From positions 62,001-126,000 of the IMG/VR virus record IMGVR_UViG_3300028774_000007: a stretch of DNA of 64,000 nt; one strand, 5' to 3'. Within the stretch, counting starts at the first letter, position 1. Every line of letters starts with the position of its first letter. The notes under the pieces are model-generated. The model was not told where the DNA came from. It saw only the letters and a list, made by a program, of their open reading frames with translations, and searched no databases. The translations under genes and the position numbers were made by a program. Source of the stretch: a virus. Below are positions 9,098 to 16,745 of this stretch, one piece after another.

Positions 9098-10875
9098 TGG
9101 ACAGTGTAGCGAGAGGATTGGCTTCAAGAGTAAATAATACTGGTAGGCTAAAAGGCTCTTATAAAGGGTATCTTAGCACAGCAGAAGGTGTTGACACAAC
9201 TGCAAGCGGTAACAATAGCCATTCAGAAGGATATTGTACTATTGCTTCTGGCGAAGGTAGTCATGCAGAAGGAGACCAAACAACTGCTTCTGGTACTTGT
9301 TCTCATTCAGAAGGTAGAGATATAACTGCTTCTGGTCATTTTAGCCATGCAGAAGGTAATGAAACAATTGCTTCTGGTACTTGTTCTCATGCAGAAGGAT
9401 TATCCACGATTTCAAACGGGTATGATAGTCATACAGAGGGATATGGTTCATCCGCTTCTGGTAGTAGTTCCCACGCAGAAGGTGAGCATACATTAGCTTA
9501 TGGTGATGATAGCCATGCAGAAGGATTAAATACAACTGCAAGCAGTAATTATTCTCATGCAGAAGGTCAATATACATTAAGTGCAAATGGAGTTATGTAT
9601 AACATAACTGCTTATAACAATACCAATAAAACAATCACACTTAATAATGTAACAGGATTAAGTGTTGGTGATAAGTTACAAATTAAAATCGTACTTGATA
9701 TGTCATTATCTAATATTAGTATTACAAAGATTACTGGTTTGGTTGTTACTTTAAATACAACATTAGTGATTAGTTCTAATTGGTTGTATGCTGTTAAATT
9801 ATCTTCTACGATGGGGGCAGTCCATTCAGAAGGATACAGTTCATTAGCTTGTGGGCTATACTCACATGCAGAAGGTGGAACTACATTATCAACTGGCGAA
9901 GGTAGTCATGCAGAGGGTGAAACTACAATTGCAAGTGGACGTTGTTCTCATACAGAGGGTGGTGCGACTAAAGCAAGTAATACTTGCTCCCACGCAGAAG
10001 GAAGTTCTACAACATCAAGCGGTTTATATTCTCATTCAGAGGGACAAAATACAGTAGCAAGTGGGTCTTGTTCACATGCAGAAAACGGTGGTGCAACTGC
10101 AAGCGGTCTTTGTTCTCACGCAGAGGGTTCTCTTACAAAAGCAAATGGAGATTATTCACATGCAGAAGGTGGCGCAACAACATCTGATGCATTTTTTTCT
10201 CACACACAAGGAACGTATAATAAAGTATTAACTGGAACTCCAACGGCTTATTCCGCAACGGCAGATGCTTTTGTAATTGGAAATGGAACTAGTGCTAGTG
10301 CTTTATCTAATGCTTTTAGAGTAACTTTTAATGGTAAGACTTATGGTCTATCTGCTTTTAATACAACTGGCGCTGATTATGCTGAATTATTTGAGTGGGA
10401 AGATGGTAATCCAGATAATGAAGATAGAGTTGGATATTTTGTAACACTTAATGGTGAAAAAATAAAAAAAGCTACATCTTTAAGTGATTATATTATAGGG
10501 GTAATATCAACTAATCCATCTATAATTGGAGATAATTATGCAGATGATTGGAACGGTAAATATGTTACTGATAAATGGGGAAGAATACAATATCAAAATG
10601 TACTTGTTCCTGCAACTGATACACAACCAGAACGTTTAGATTATGTCCCAGTACTTAATTCGTCATGGGATTCTTCACAACCTTATACTTCAAGAGAAGA
10701 CCGTAAAGAATGGGGAATTGTAGGTATGATGGGTAAGTTACTCGTCATAGATGATGGGACTTGTGAAGTAAATGGATATTGTAAACCAGTGAATGGAATA
10801 GCTACAAAATCTGATAGTGGATATAGAGTAATCAAAAGAATAGATGATACGTGCGTTAAAATTATAATAATTTAG
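9097..10875 (+). CDS. Tail fibre with YadA-head-like repeats and Peptidase_G2 autochaperone
   Basis: A 592-residue fibre. It begins with the same SVARGLAS anchor as the fibre at 6352. Residues about 25-165 and 245-380 consist of 14-residue repeats of the form ASGxxSHAEGxxT, the left-handed beta-roll pattern of YadA-type adhesin heads. An insert of about 80 residues (about 165-245) interrupts the array. From about 425 (GADYAELFEWEDGNP ... GYFVTL ... KWGRIQYQ ... VGMMGKL) it matches the Peptidase_G2 intramolecular chaperone domain, which assembles fibre trimers and usually cleaves itself off. The gene ends at a strong bidirectional terminator that closes the late operon. Confidence 0.85.
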   Translation: MDSVARGLASRVNNTGRLKGSYKGYLSTAEGVDTTASGNNSHSEGYCTIASGEGSHAEGDQTTASGTCSHSEGRDITASGHFSHAEGNETIASGTCSHAEGLSTISNGYDSHTEGYGSSASGSSSHAEGEHTLAYGDDSHAEGLNTTASSNYSHAEGQYTLSANGVMYNITAYNNTNKTITLNNVTGLSVGDKLQIKIVLDMSLSNISITKITGLVVTLNTTLVISSNWLYAVKLSSTMGAVHSEGYSSLACGLYSHAEGGTTLSTGEGSHAEGETTIASGRCSHTEGGATKASNTCSHAEGSSTTSSGLYSHSEGQNTVASGSCSHAENGGATASGLCSHAEGSLTKANGDYSHAEGGATTSDAFFSHTQGTYNKVLTGTPTAYSATADAFVIGNGTSASALSNAFRVTFNGKTYGLSAFNTTGADYAELFEWEDGNPDNEDRVGYFVTLNGEKIKKATSLSDYIIGVISTNPSIIGDNYADDWNGKYVTDKWGRIQYQNVLVPATDTQPERLDYVPVLNSSWDSSQPYTSREDRKEWGIVGMMGKLLVIDDGTCEVNGYCKPVNGIATKSDSGYRVIKRIDDTCVKIIII

Positions 10876-10876
10876 C

Positions 10877-10916
10877 AAAATGGGATATAACATTTTATTG
10901 TTATATCCCATTTTTT
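10877..10916. terminator. Bidirectional terminator between late (+) and early (-) modules
   Basis: AAAATGGGATATAACA (10,877-10,892) pairs over 16 bases with TGTTATATCCCATTTT (10,899-10,914) around a 6-nt loop. A-rich and T-rich flanks give U-runs in both directions. It lies between the convergent fibre gene and the - strand gene at 10,925. Confidence 0.9.
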
Positions 10917-10924
10917 ATGCGTTT

Positions 10925-11215
10925 TTATTTCTGTTTTAATAATCTTTTAGCTATTCTATAAACCCATTCTTTATGATAGTCTAAATTAAACCCAGTTGAG
11001 TAATCCCAATCTTTAAATTCTTTATAGAACTCGGTATTTTCGCTTATGTCTGGATAAAGTTTTTGCAGATTAAAAAGTTCTTCACTCCATTGGGAATAAA
11101 CTGCATCGTCTATAACATTTTTATCCAATTGATAATAGATGTATGAATGTACCAATATTTGTCTACGTCTTCTCTTAATTAATTCTGTAATTTTATTAAT
11201 TTCAATTTCAGTCAT
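10925..11215 (-). CDS. Small protein resembling the Ia domain of NAD-dependent DNA ligase
   Basis: Translation most likely starts at ATG 11,215, behind TTTTAGGTGG, giving 96 residues. The core (VHSYIYYQLDKNVIDDAVYS then EELFNLQKLYP) closely resembles the Ia, NMN-binding domain of LigA ligases (YY-x-LD-xx-ISDxEYDxLxxEL). No adenylation domain is present, so it is not a ligase by itself. Stand-alone proteins of this kind recur in Firmicutes phages and are annotated as LigA-related. Function unknown; one guess is NAD/NMN or host-ligase binding. Confidence 0.65.
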   Translation of the reverse strand: MTEIEINKITELIKRRRRQILVHSYIYYQLDKNVIDDAVYSQWSEELFNLQKLYPDISENTEFYKEFKDWDYSTGFNLDYHKEWVYRIAKRLLKQK

Positions 11216-11321
11216 TATTTTACCACCTAAAATTATTTTTAGTATTTTGTATATTCTATTTTTAAAAGCATATAATATTATCAGTAACCCATATAAATTA
11301 AATAAATAGGAGATTGACAAC

Positions 11322-11558
11322 ATGGCTAGAGGAAGAAAACCATTACCTAAAGATTACGAAAAACTCATTGCGGAAATCAATGATAAAATTGCCCGTTACA
11401 CAAAGAGGATTGAAGAATTTGAAACAGAAAAAGAAGAGTTAATGCAAGGTAGGAAACAGAAAGAACTAGAGACTTTGTATAATACGATGTTATCCACTGG
11501 CAAAACAGTTGAAGAAATCGTAACTTTAGTACATGATAGTTCTAAGAAATCCAAATAA
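11322..11558 (+). CDS. Small basic coiled-coil protein, possible partner of the MazF-like gene
   Basis: A 78-residue protein behind AGGAGATTGACAAC. It begins with a basic AT-hook-like MARGRKPLP, followed by a coiled coil (about 12-50, KLIAEINDKIARYTKRIEEFETEKEEL) and a short helix. It resembles small DNA-binding proteins found in Firmicutes plasmids and phages. It is one of only two + strand genes in the early region, placed upstream of the MazF/PemK gene but separated from it by a terminator and promoter. An antitoxin role is therefore conceivable but not supported by operon structure. A TATAAT at 11,271-11,276 with a weak TTGTAT may be its promoter. Confidence 0.65.
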   Translation: MARGRKPLPKDYEKLIAEINDKIARYTKRIEEFETEKEELMQGRKQKELETLYNTMLSTGKTVEEIVTLVHDSSKKSK

Positions 11559-11569
11559 TCTAACTTTAA

Positions 11570-11609
11570 AATACTATAAAGTCTTTTATTGGCTTTGTAG
11601 TATTTTTTT
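11570..11609 (+). terminator. Rho-independent terminator
   Basis: AATACTATAAAG (11,570-11,581) pairs with CTTTGTAGTATT (11,593-11,604; one G-U pair) and is followed by TTTTTA. It ends transcription of the 78-residue gene. The stem core AATACTATA matches the terminator at 8,635. Confidence 0.85.
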
Positions 11610-11614
11610 AGCCA

Positions 11615-11643
11615 TTGACTATTATCCATGATTGTGATATGAT
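11615..11643 (+). promoter_or_regulatory. Sigma-A promoter for the MazF-like gene
   Basis: TTGACT (11,615-11,620), a 17-bp spacer and TATGAT (11,638-11,643), with the start codon 40 bp downstream at 11,683. It gives the MazF-like gene its own promoter. Confidence 0.75.
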
Positions 11644-11682
11644 ATATACATAAATCTATATATAAAAAAGGAGAAATGATTA

Positions 11683-12336
11683 ATGTCTACCATCGGCAAT
11701 AGTACAAACATAAGTGAAGCCTTAGTAGAAGAAGAGTATGATAATAGAGAATTTAAAAGAGGGGAAATTTACTTCGTTAATTTAGAAGATATGGGTTATG
11801 GCTCACGATACATTCAAATGAAAACCCGTCCTGCTCTAATAATTCAGAATGATGTCGGCAATAGTCACAGTCAAACAATGATTATCGCATTACTTACAAC
11901 TTCCGATAAGAAACCTTATCCATTTCAATATCACTTCCCTCTTAATGGGAGAATATCGGTTATTATGTTCGAACAAATTATGACTGTTGATAAGTTTCGT
12001 ATGCTGAATAGATGTGGAGCATTAACTCATGAACAAATGATAGATGCCGAACAAAAACTTATGTATTCGTTACAACTTAATAGAATGTCACTTGAAAATA
12101 TTATTGACTTTGATATTATGAGTGTAAATTCCAAAACAACTAATTTTGGAAATGTTACTTACTTCGAAATCGTGATACATTTTCTAAATAATCAAGATAG
12201 AATAATCAATATATCGTTAGATAAATTGCAAGAATACAACAAGGTAGTTACTAAAAGTATAAAATTTATTAAACTAAAGAAACTGCTAGATTGTTGCAAA
12301 GGGTTGAATTGGTTAGTTAACAACAACGAAATTTAA
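11683..12336 (+). CDS. MazF/PemK-family protein with C-terminal extension
   Basis: Residues about 22-135 match the PemK/MazF toxin fold. Visible are FKRGEIYFVNLEDMG, the TRPALIIQNDVGN strand with conserved Arg-Pro, the IIALLTTSDKK strand, and a final IMTVDKFRMLNRCGAL segment. MazF proteins cut single-stranded RNA at short motifs; in phages they may be toxins, dominant interfering copies or regulators. At 217 residues it is about twice the usual size, with about 85 extra residues of unknown fold. It has its own promoter and is on the + strand, opposite the surrounding early genes, which suggests a moron-type acquisition. No canonical antitoxin is visible. Confidence 0.8.
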   Translation: MSTIGNSTNISEALVEEEYDNREFKRGEIYFVNLEDMGYGSRYIQMKTRPALIIQNDVGNSHSQTMIIALLTTSDKKPYPFQYHFPLNGRISVIMFEQIMTVDKFRMLNRCGALTHEQMIDAEQKLMYSLQLNRMSLENIIDFDIMSVNSKTTNFGNVTYFEIVIHFLNNQDRIINISLDKLQEYNKVVTKSIKFIKLKKLLDCCKGLNWLVNNNEI

Positions 12337-12340
12337 TAAT

Positions 12341-12631
12341 TTATTTTTTAGAAACATTAGTAGAAATATTACTAATGTTTTTTACTAGTTTCTGTTCATT
12401 ATCAATTAGAATTGACATTGCTTGTGCTTTAGTGAAACCGACTTCAACTAGAGCATCATATTCATTTTTCTTTGCTAATGCGCCAATATGGAATAACTCT
12501 TTATTATTTGCATAATCAGAATATACAGTCATCAATTCTTTGAGGGCAGTATAAACAATTGGCTTATATGCTTCGACTAATCCGCTAATAGCTGTAGGGT
12601 CTTTTAATAGTTCTTTAAATAATTCATCCAT
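12341..12631 (-). CDS. Hypothetical helical phage protein
   Basis: The best start is ATG 12,631 behind AAGGAGATTACTT (96 residues); a longer frame from 12,661 lacks a good ribosome binding site. The protein is all-helical and begins MDELFKELLKDPTAISGLVE. It contains a GFTKAQAMSILI segment that resembles a UBA-like or small helical bundle motif found in many Firmicutes phage proteins. It is 5 bases from the convergent MazF-like gene. Function unknown. Confidence 0.65.
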   Translation of the reverse strand: MDELFKELLKDPTAISGLVEAYKPIVYTALKELMTVYSDYANNKELFHIGALAKKNEYDALVEVGFTKAQAMSILIDNEQKLVKNISNISTNVSKK

Positions 12632-12662
12632 AAGTAATCTCCTTTTGATGTAAGTCATCACC

Positions 12663-12974
12663 TTATTTATTGATATTAGATTTAAGAAATTCTTCTCTAA
12701 GTTCAGTCTCGTTTAGATTATATTTTTTAATAATATAATCTAAAAGTTCAGTTTCATCTATAGTTATTCCAGAACAAAATGGACAATATTCCTTCTTTAA
12801 TCCAATCTCATCCATCATATATGATGGGAAGTATCCTTCATAATCATTATCTTTTTCATTATCATGTACAACACATTCATCACATATATCTCTTCCGCAA
12901 GAATTACAGTGAGCAACAGCTTCTTCATATCTTGATTCACCACAAGAATCACAGCTATAATAATCTACACTCAT
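12663..12974 (-). CDS. Zinc-finger protein (RING/B-box-like Cys pairs)
   Basis: The start is most likely ATG 12,974, which overlaps the preceding TGA as ATGA (103 residues). The first half carries paired metal ligands, CDSCGES, CNSCGRDICDEC and later CPFCSG, arranged like a B-box or treble-clef cross-brace. An acidic linker (HDNEKDNDYEGYFP) and a helical C-terminus follow. Such proteins may bind nucleic acid or a host protein. No specific family is recognised. Confidence 0.7.
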   Translation of the reverse strand: MSVDYYSCDSCGESRYEEAVAHCNSCGRDICDECVVHDNEKDNDYEGYFPSYMMDEIGLKKEYCPFCSGITIDETELLDYIIKKYNLNETELREEFLKSNINK

Positions 12975-13552
12975 TTTACCGTTACCCATTCTTTTACGAT
13001 GACTTTATGTTCTGGAATAATTTTTTCGTATTCATTCTTTTTAACTTCATAAGGCTGAGAATAATATTCATTTTCTTGACATTCTGTAAGTCCACATTCC
13101 CATTCAACGCAAAAATACTTATCTAAAAGTTGAATATATGATGTTACAGAACGAGACCAACGTCTATCATCCCCCTCTTCTCTTTCAACCTCATAATCAA
13201 CTAAATTACTAATTTCTCTTTCTGTGAGTTTTTCTTTATTGGTAATTTTTTTAATCATAATTTCTTCAAAGTGGGTATCATAATATTCTTCTTCTTGTTC
13301 TTTAGCTAATTTAGCTTTGGCTTTTTCTGCTTCTTCTTTTGCTTTAAGTTCTGCGCTTTCGATATCTTTTTGTTTTTGAGTAGGTAACTGTGCTATAATA
13401 TAAGTGTTCATATCTCGCCATGTTTTAAATGAATCATTTAATGATTTAATTTTCCAATTAGTCTCAATCAATTCATTCCAATAATTATCCATATCTTCTT
13501 CTGTAAGATTCATGGATTTTAATAGCGCTTTGATTTCTGTTTTAGTAGCCAT
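12971..13552 (-). CDS. Hypothetical protein with charged coiled coil
   Basis: A 193-residue protein with a helical N-terminus (TEIKALLKSMNLTEEDMDNYW), a strongly charged coiled coil at about 64-100 (ESAELKAKEEAEKAKAKLAK) and a C-terminal mixed domain. It is translationally coupled (ATGA) to the zinc-finger gene downstream, so the two proteins may function together. No catalytic motif is visible. Confidence 0.65.
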   Translation of the reverse strand: MATKTEIKALLKSMNLTEEDMDNYWNELIETNWKIKSLNDSFKTWRDMNTYIIAQLPTQKQKDIESAELKAKEEAEKAKAKLAKEQEEEYYDTHFEEIMIKKITNKEKLTEREISNLVDYEVEREEGDDRRWSRSVTSYIQLLDKYFCVEWECGLTECQENEYYSQPYEVKKNEYEKIIPEHKVIVKEWVTVK

Positions 13553-13562
13553 TTATTTCTCC

Positions 13563-14408
13563 TTATTTCTTTTTAAAAAGATTAATGAACCAATTAGCAA
13601 TTTTTAGAATAAAGTTCATAAAGCCATTCGTGACTGGCACAATAATATCTTCCTTTGGCTCACCAGTAGAACCCCATGCTTCATCAATTGGGTAAGTATA
13701 AGGTAATATAGCTTGGTCTTTTACACCCCAGTTAAGACCCCAACTATTAGAAATTAACCAACCAGTTTCATTCCATCCGTAAATTGTTAATGCGTGATTC
13801 CCTGCTAAATCAGAACCTTTTTCAATAACCGCTTGTACAGAACCATCTGCATTTATTATCACACTAAATCCATTGTCATTATACCACGGGACACCGATGC
13901 CTACATACCCATAGTTCATGATTGCCGATTTAATTTCATCTGGTGTAGTAACTTGGAAATATGTAAGAATTTTATTAGAAGAAGCTAAAGCATTTAACTT
14001 ATCCACTCCAACTTCTTGTAATTTATCGGTAAGTTCTGGAACTTCAAGATTATAATCAAAGTCTTCATTGAAAACATCCCCAACAGTTTGTAGCGTTTTA
14101 AACATATCTCTTAGATACATTCCTTGCATAGTAAGGTCTGGTCTATTAGCATATAAAAACCCAACTGAAAATCTCTTAAACACACCGTTTCTAATCAAAT
14201 ACAGTTTTTCTCTTACATATCCACCCATATGAGGAACACATGAATTTATATTACTTTGGTCTTTATCCTCGTTCGGTTGCCCAATCGTATATGTTTTAGG
14301 AAATACTACGGTTTTTGCAACGCTTAGTTTATAATCTCTTGTATCTACCTTTGGTTTTAAAGCACCTAACTCACCAGTAAACATTTGAGGTTTATTTACA
14401 TTATCCAT
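13563..14408 (-). CDS. Papain-like (C1A) cysteine protease
   Basis: A 281-residue protein with the papain triad in order. Gln51 (oxyanion hole) and Cys57 lie in QSNINSCVPHMGGY, His205 in GNHALTIYGW and Asn221 in ISNSWGLNWG. The last 30 residues (GFMNFILKIANWFINLFKKK) form a hydrophobic/amphipathic tail that could anchor it to the membrane. There is no signal peptide and little propeptide (first 50 residues). The usual tryptophan after the catalytic Cys is Val here. Papain-like proteases are unusual in phages; it could process a phage or host protein. The nearest neighbours are unknown proteins. Confidence 0.8.
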   Translation of the reverse strand: MDNVNKPQMFTGELGALKPKVDTRDYKLSVAKTVVFPKTYTIGQPNEDKDQSNINSCVPHMGGYVREKLYLIRNGVFKRFSVGFLYANRPDLTMQGMYLRDMFKTLQTVGDVFNEDFDYNLEVPELTDKLQEVGVDKLNALASSNKILTYFQVTTPDEIKSAIMNYGYVGIGVPWYNDNGFSVIINADGSVQAVIEKGSDLAGNHALTIYGWNETGWLISNSWGLNWGVKDQAILPYTYPIDEAWGSTGEPKEDIIVPVTNGFMNFILKIANWFINLFKKK

Positions 14409-14422
14409 ATTTTATCTCCTTT

Positions 14423-14704
14423 TTATATTTCATTTCTCATTCTTATACCTAATATACTTCTCATGACTGATTCTTTAACCATTTTATAATGAGTATAATC
14501 TGGAAAAATATTTTCTGATTCTTTTTCTCTTATTGCTTGTAAAGCCCTTGCTACATCAACCATTACTTCATTTACTGGTCTATAACTTTCTTCTGGATGC
14601 ATCATAATATCTACACCAATATTTTGTAATTCTCTAGCAACATTATCAATATTTTTCTGTCTATAATCTTCTTTGCTAATATCGTCATAATTCAAATTAT
14701 TCAC
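14423..14704 (-). CDS. Hypothetical phage protein
   Basis: A 93-residue, mostly helical protein with no recognised domain (EDYRQKNIDNVARELQNIGV then VNEVMVDVARALQAIRE). The ATG lies just after the ribosome binding site AGAGGGGGTGAA at the 3' edge of a 200-nt non-coding, structured leader. Its expression could therefore be controlled by that leader RNA. Confidence 0.6.
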   Translation of the reverse strand: MNNLNYDDISKEDYRQKNIDNVARELQNIGVDIMMHPEESYRPVNEVMVDVARALQAIREKESENIFPDYTHYKMVKESVMRSILGIRMRNEI

Positions 14705-14906
14705 CCCCTCTCATTAAGACTGACCACAATATATAGTGGTGTCACCTAACGACAACCACAACATGTAGACCTAAACTGTGAATGAAATACGAATTTGATT
14801 TCACAGACAGCCTACAGTACCTCTAGTTTTATCTGTGTGACCTCACAAGCCGTTTGTAGGGATTCGGAGTATAGTTTTAAGTCTGAAATTACGTAAGCTG
14901 ATACGG
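14705..14906 (-). promoter_or_regulatory. Structured non-coding leader with mutually exclusive hairpins
   Basis: This 200-nt gap is clearly more GC-rich than its surroundings. On the - strand it can form CTGTGAAA/TTTCACAG-type pairing around 14,777-14,806. It can also form a stem GTGG-T-TGTC/GACA-CCAC ending near 14,734; that CCAC can alternatively pair with the next GTGG (CCAC-TATATATT-GTGG, about 14,727-14,742). Competing hairpins just upstream of the ribosome binding site at about 14,710 are typical of a cis-acting RNA switch or attenuator. It could equally be a small RNA. No promoter consensus is visible inside. Confidence 0.4.
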
Positions 14907-14910
14907 TCAT
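14812..14910 (-). CDS. Possible 32-residue peptide coupled to the upstream gene
   Basis: An ATG overlaps the TGA of the 14,907-15,278 gene (ATGA) and opens a 32-codon frame (MTVSAYVISDLKLYSESLQT ...) ending at TAG 14,812. The coupling is the only positive evidence. The region is also a candidate RNA element, so this may be a leader peptide or chance. Confidence 0.25.
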   Translation of the reverse strand: MTVSAYVISDLKLYSESLQTACEVTQIKLEVL

Positions 14911-15278
14911 CTAATGCCAAGTTTAGATTTGAGTTCAATAATTTTTTTATTTATATCATTTTCTTCTTTATCTACTCTTCCTTCTTCTTCTGTATATTTA
15001 ATGACTTCATCAATATATTTTCGGAATTTAATTAATCCATCATGATTATACGCATCAATTAATTCATAAATACTTCTACCAAGACCATAACCATAATCGA
15101 GACCATAGTTAAGGTTATAGGCATCCTTATCTGGCTTCGGTACATTGATGCTTAATTCAGATTTTTGCTTTTGTAATGTTCTAATTTGCTCAATTAAATT
15201 ACACTCTGGTAAATTCTGGTCTACTGAACAAATATTTTGCTTAATTACTGGTTGTGTTTTATTTTTGTTCCAAAACAT
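14907..15278 (-). CDS. Hypothetical protein with C-terminal coiled coil
   Basis: A 123-residue soluble protein behind AAGGAGTAACAAAA. It has a helical middle (LIEQIRTLQKQKSEL), a tyrosine/glycine-rich stretch (NLNYGLDYGYGLGRS) and a charged helical C-terminus. No known motif. It lies 12 bases after the previous gene in a run of unknown accessory genes. Confidence 0.6.
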   Translation of the reverse strand: MFWNKNKTQPVIKQNICSVDQNLPECNLIEQIRTLQKQKSELSINVPKPDKDAYNLNYGLDYGYGLGRSIYELIDAYNHDGLIKFRKYIDEVIKYTEEEGRVDKEENDINKKIIELKSKLGIR

Positions 15279-15290
15279 TTTTGTTACTCC

Positions 15291-15650
15291 TTATAATTCA
15301 AATTCAAATTCTGTACCAATTAAATCTTTTAAACTATTGTTAATTTTATTAATTTCGTTTGTTCTTATCATATCTGCATCAGATATACTATATTCTGCTC
15401 TAACTCTATCAATAATATCTTTCATTATTTCTTCCTTATTTTTATTAGCTAAATATTGTAGACTTTTTTCAATACAATTATATTTACCAGTATCATTAAA
15501 TATAAGCTTAATAATCAATGTACTACCTTTTATATATTTATTAATAAAAGGTATTTTATGGTAAGTTTGTATTTCAGCGCCTAAATAATCATGAAATGGT
15601 CTTTCATAAGTGCCAACGTTAAATCCTGCATTTAATATTTTAAATTTCAT
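15291..15650 (-). CDS. Hypothetical protein
   Basis: A 119-residue mixed alpha/beta protein (MKFKILNAGFNVGTYERPFH ...), with acidic and helical C-terminal half. It overlaps the end of the SLOG-domain gene by 11 bases, so the two are translationally coupled. No conserved catalytic residues could be picked out. Confidence 0.6.
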   Translation of the reverse strand: MKFKILNAGFNVGTYERPFHDYLGAEIQTYHKIPFINKYIKGSTLIIKLIFNDTGKYNCIEKSLQYLANKNKEEIMKDIIDRVRAEYSISDADMIRTNEINKINNSLKDLIGTEFEFEL

Positions 15651-16191
15651 TTTTCAATTCCTTCGGATTAATAATCACAATATTTTTGTTCATACCTTTA
15701 GCGTATTTTACACATTTTCCAGTACCGCCTTTAGTCCCATCCCAAACAGCAATAACAATATCTGATTTATTTACCATATATTCATTACGCTTTTGCATTT
15801 TTTCAATATAATAAATATCTTCTTTTTGACCATCGACTTTGTATCCTTCTATCCTATCAACAAGGGTAAGGATATCTGCTTGATATAGTTGCGTTCTCCA
15901 TTTTTGAAAATCTTGCTTATTCCATAGGATATATTGTCTTTTAAATGGGACTGCAATTTCAGTTATAATATTTTTATAGGAACTCTTTAATTTATTACAA
16001 ACATAAAATGCCATTTGGTCAACACCTAGCGCCCCACCACAAATGAAGTGAAATTCTTCTCCTTCATTTTCTTTAATTATTTTTGTTACGGTTGTTGTAA
16101 TAGCAAGAATAACATCTTGATTTTTAGGTATATCCCAATTATAACCACCGAGTTTATTAGGTCTATGCCCTGTAAAACATATAGTAATCAT
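15640..16191 (-). CDS. SLOG-superfamily (DUF1273/YpsA-like) nucleotide-binding protein
   Basis: A 183-residue protein with the DUF1273 signature ICFTGHRPNKLGG at residues 3-16, the FICGGALGVDQMA Rossmann turn (about 49-61) and a late DIVIAVWDGTKGGTGKCVKYA segment. SLOG proteins bind nucleotides or ADP-ribose-type ligands and occur in phage and defence contexts. It overlaps the downstream and upstream genes by a few bases. Given the macro, NADAR and ART-like genes in this window, an ADP-ribose-related ligand is a reasonable guess. Confidence 0.8.
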   Translation of the reverse strand: MITICFTGHRPNKLGGYNWDIPKNQDVILAITTTVTKIIKENEGEEFHFICGGALGVDQMAFYVCNKLKSSYKNIITEIAVPFKRQYILWNKQDFQKWRTQLYQADILTLVDRIEGYKVDGQKEDIYYIEKMQKRNEYMVNKSDIVIAVWDGTKGGTGKCVKYAKGMNKNIVIINPKELKNEI

Positions 16192-16730
16192 TTATTCTCC
16201 GCTATAGCTGTTAAAATATCTAAGACAATTGCATTTACTGAACTTTGAACCCCATCAATTGCTGTATATTCTATATTATATTTATTTAAAATATCAACTA
16301 ATTCAACAGCTATTTCATCAGATTCTTGTTCTGTTTGATTCCTACCATTTGTGTCATATACTTTTTTGCGATTGATAAAGTAATTAAGATTGTTATATTG
16401 AGATAATTCATCGATAACTAAATTATCTAATGTTCTTGACTTCTTACCGTATTTGTTATTATAAAGTACAGTAAGAATTAAAGGTCTATCAGTTACAATA
16501 ACATCTACTTTGCCATTTACCCTAAATAATCTATGGTTCTGTTTAGCGAATATGTATAGTTCATCCTTAAAGGTCTCTTGCCTGTCTTCCCATACTAAGT
16601 CTTTAGCGAACTCTGTTACAAGTTCACAGCTAACTCCGAGCCATTTAAGGTGTGCAAACACATCTGCCATGATAGTGCTTTTACCAGATGATGGGCTTGC
16701 TATTAGATTAACTACTAATGTATTAGCCAT
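16188..16730 (-). CDS. P-loop ATPase/kinase (AAA_28/NadR-type)
   Basis: A 180-residue P-loop NTPase. Walker A is ASPSSGKST at residues 12-20. A DRP motif in VIVTDRPLILTVL plays the role of Walker B/substrate-binding, and a lid-like segment FINRKKVYDTNGRNQTE follows. This arrangement is found in phage ATP/GTP-binding proteins related to nicotinamide-riboside or nucleoside kinases. The substrate is not predictable. It overlaps the SLOG gene by 4 bases (ATGA), suggesting linked functions. Confidence 0.75.
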   Translation of the reverse strand: MANTLVVNLIASPSSGKSTIMADVFAHLKWLGVSCELVTEFAKDLVWEDRQETFKDELYIFAKQNHRLFRVNGKVDVIVTDRPLILTVLYNNKYGKKSRTLDNLVIDELSQYNNLNYFINRKKVYDTNGRNQTEQESDEIAVELVDILNKYNIEYTAIDGVQSSVNAIVLDILTAIAENK

Positions 16731-16745
16731 TAAATTCCCTCTTTC

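Noticed and set aside
9341-10187. Frames opposite or out of phase with the YadA-like fibre (9341-9586, 9851-10,057, 9984-10,187)
   Set aside because: They are shadows of the repetitive real frame, with low-complexity translations and no ribosome binding sites.
9180-10200. CRISPR-like array
   Set aside because: Regular 42-bp periodicity comes from coding ASG-x-SHAEG repeats without spacer-repeat structure.
12779-13126. Plus-strand frame rich in His/Phe
   Set aside because: It is antisense to two well-supported minus-strand genes and lacks a ribosome binding site.
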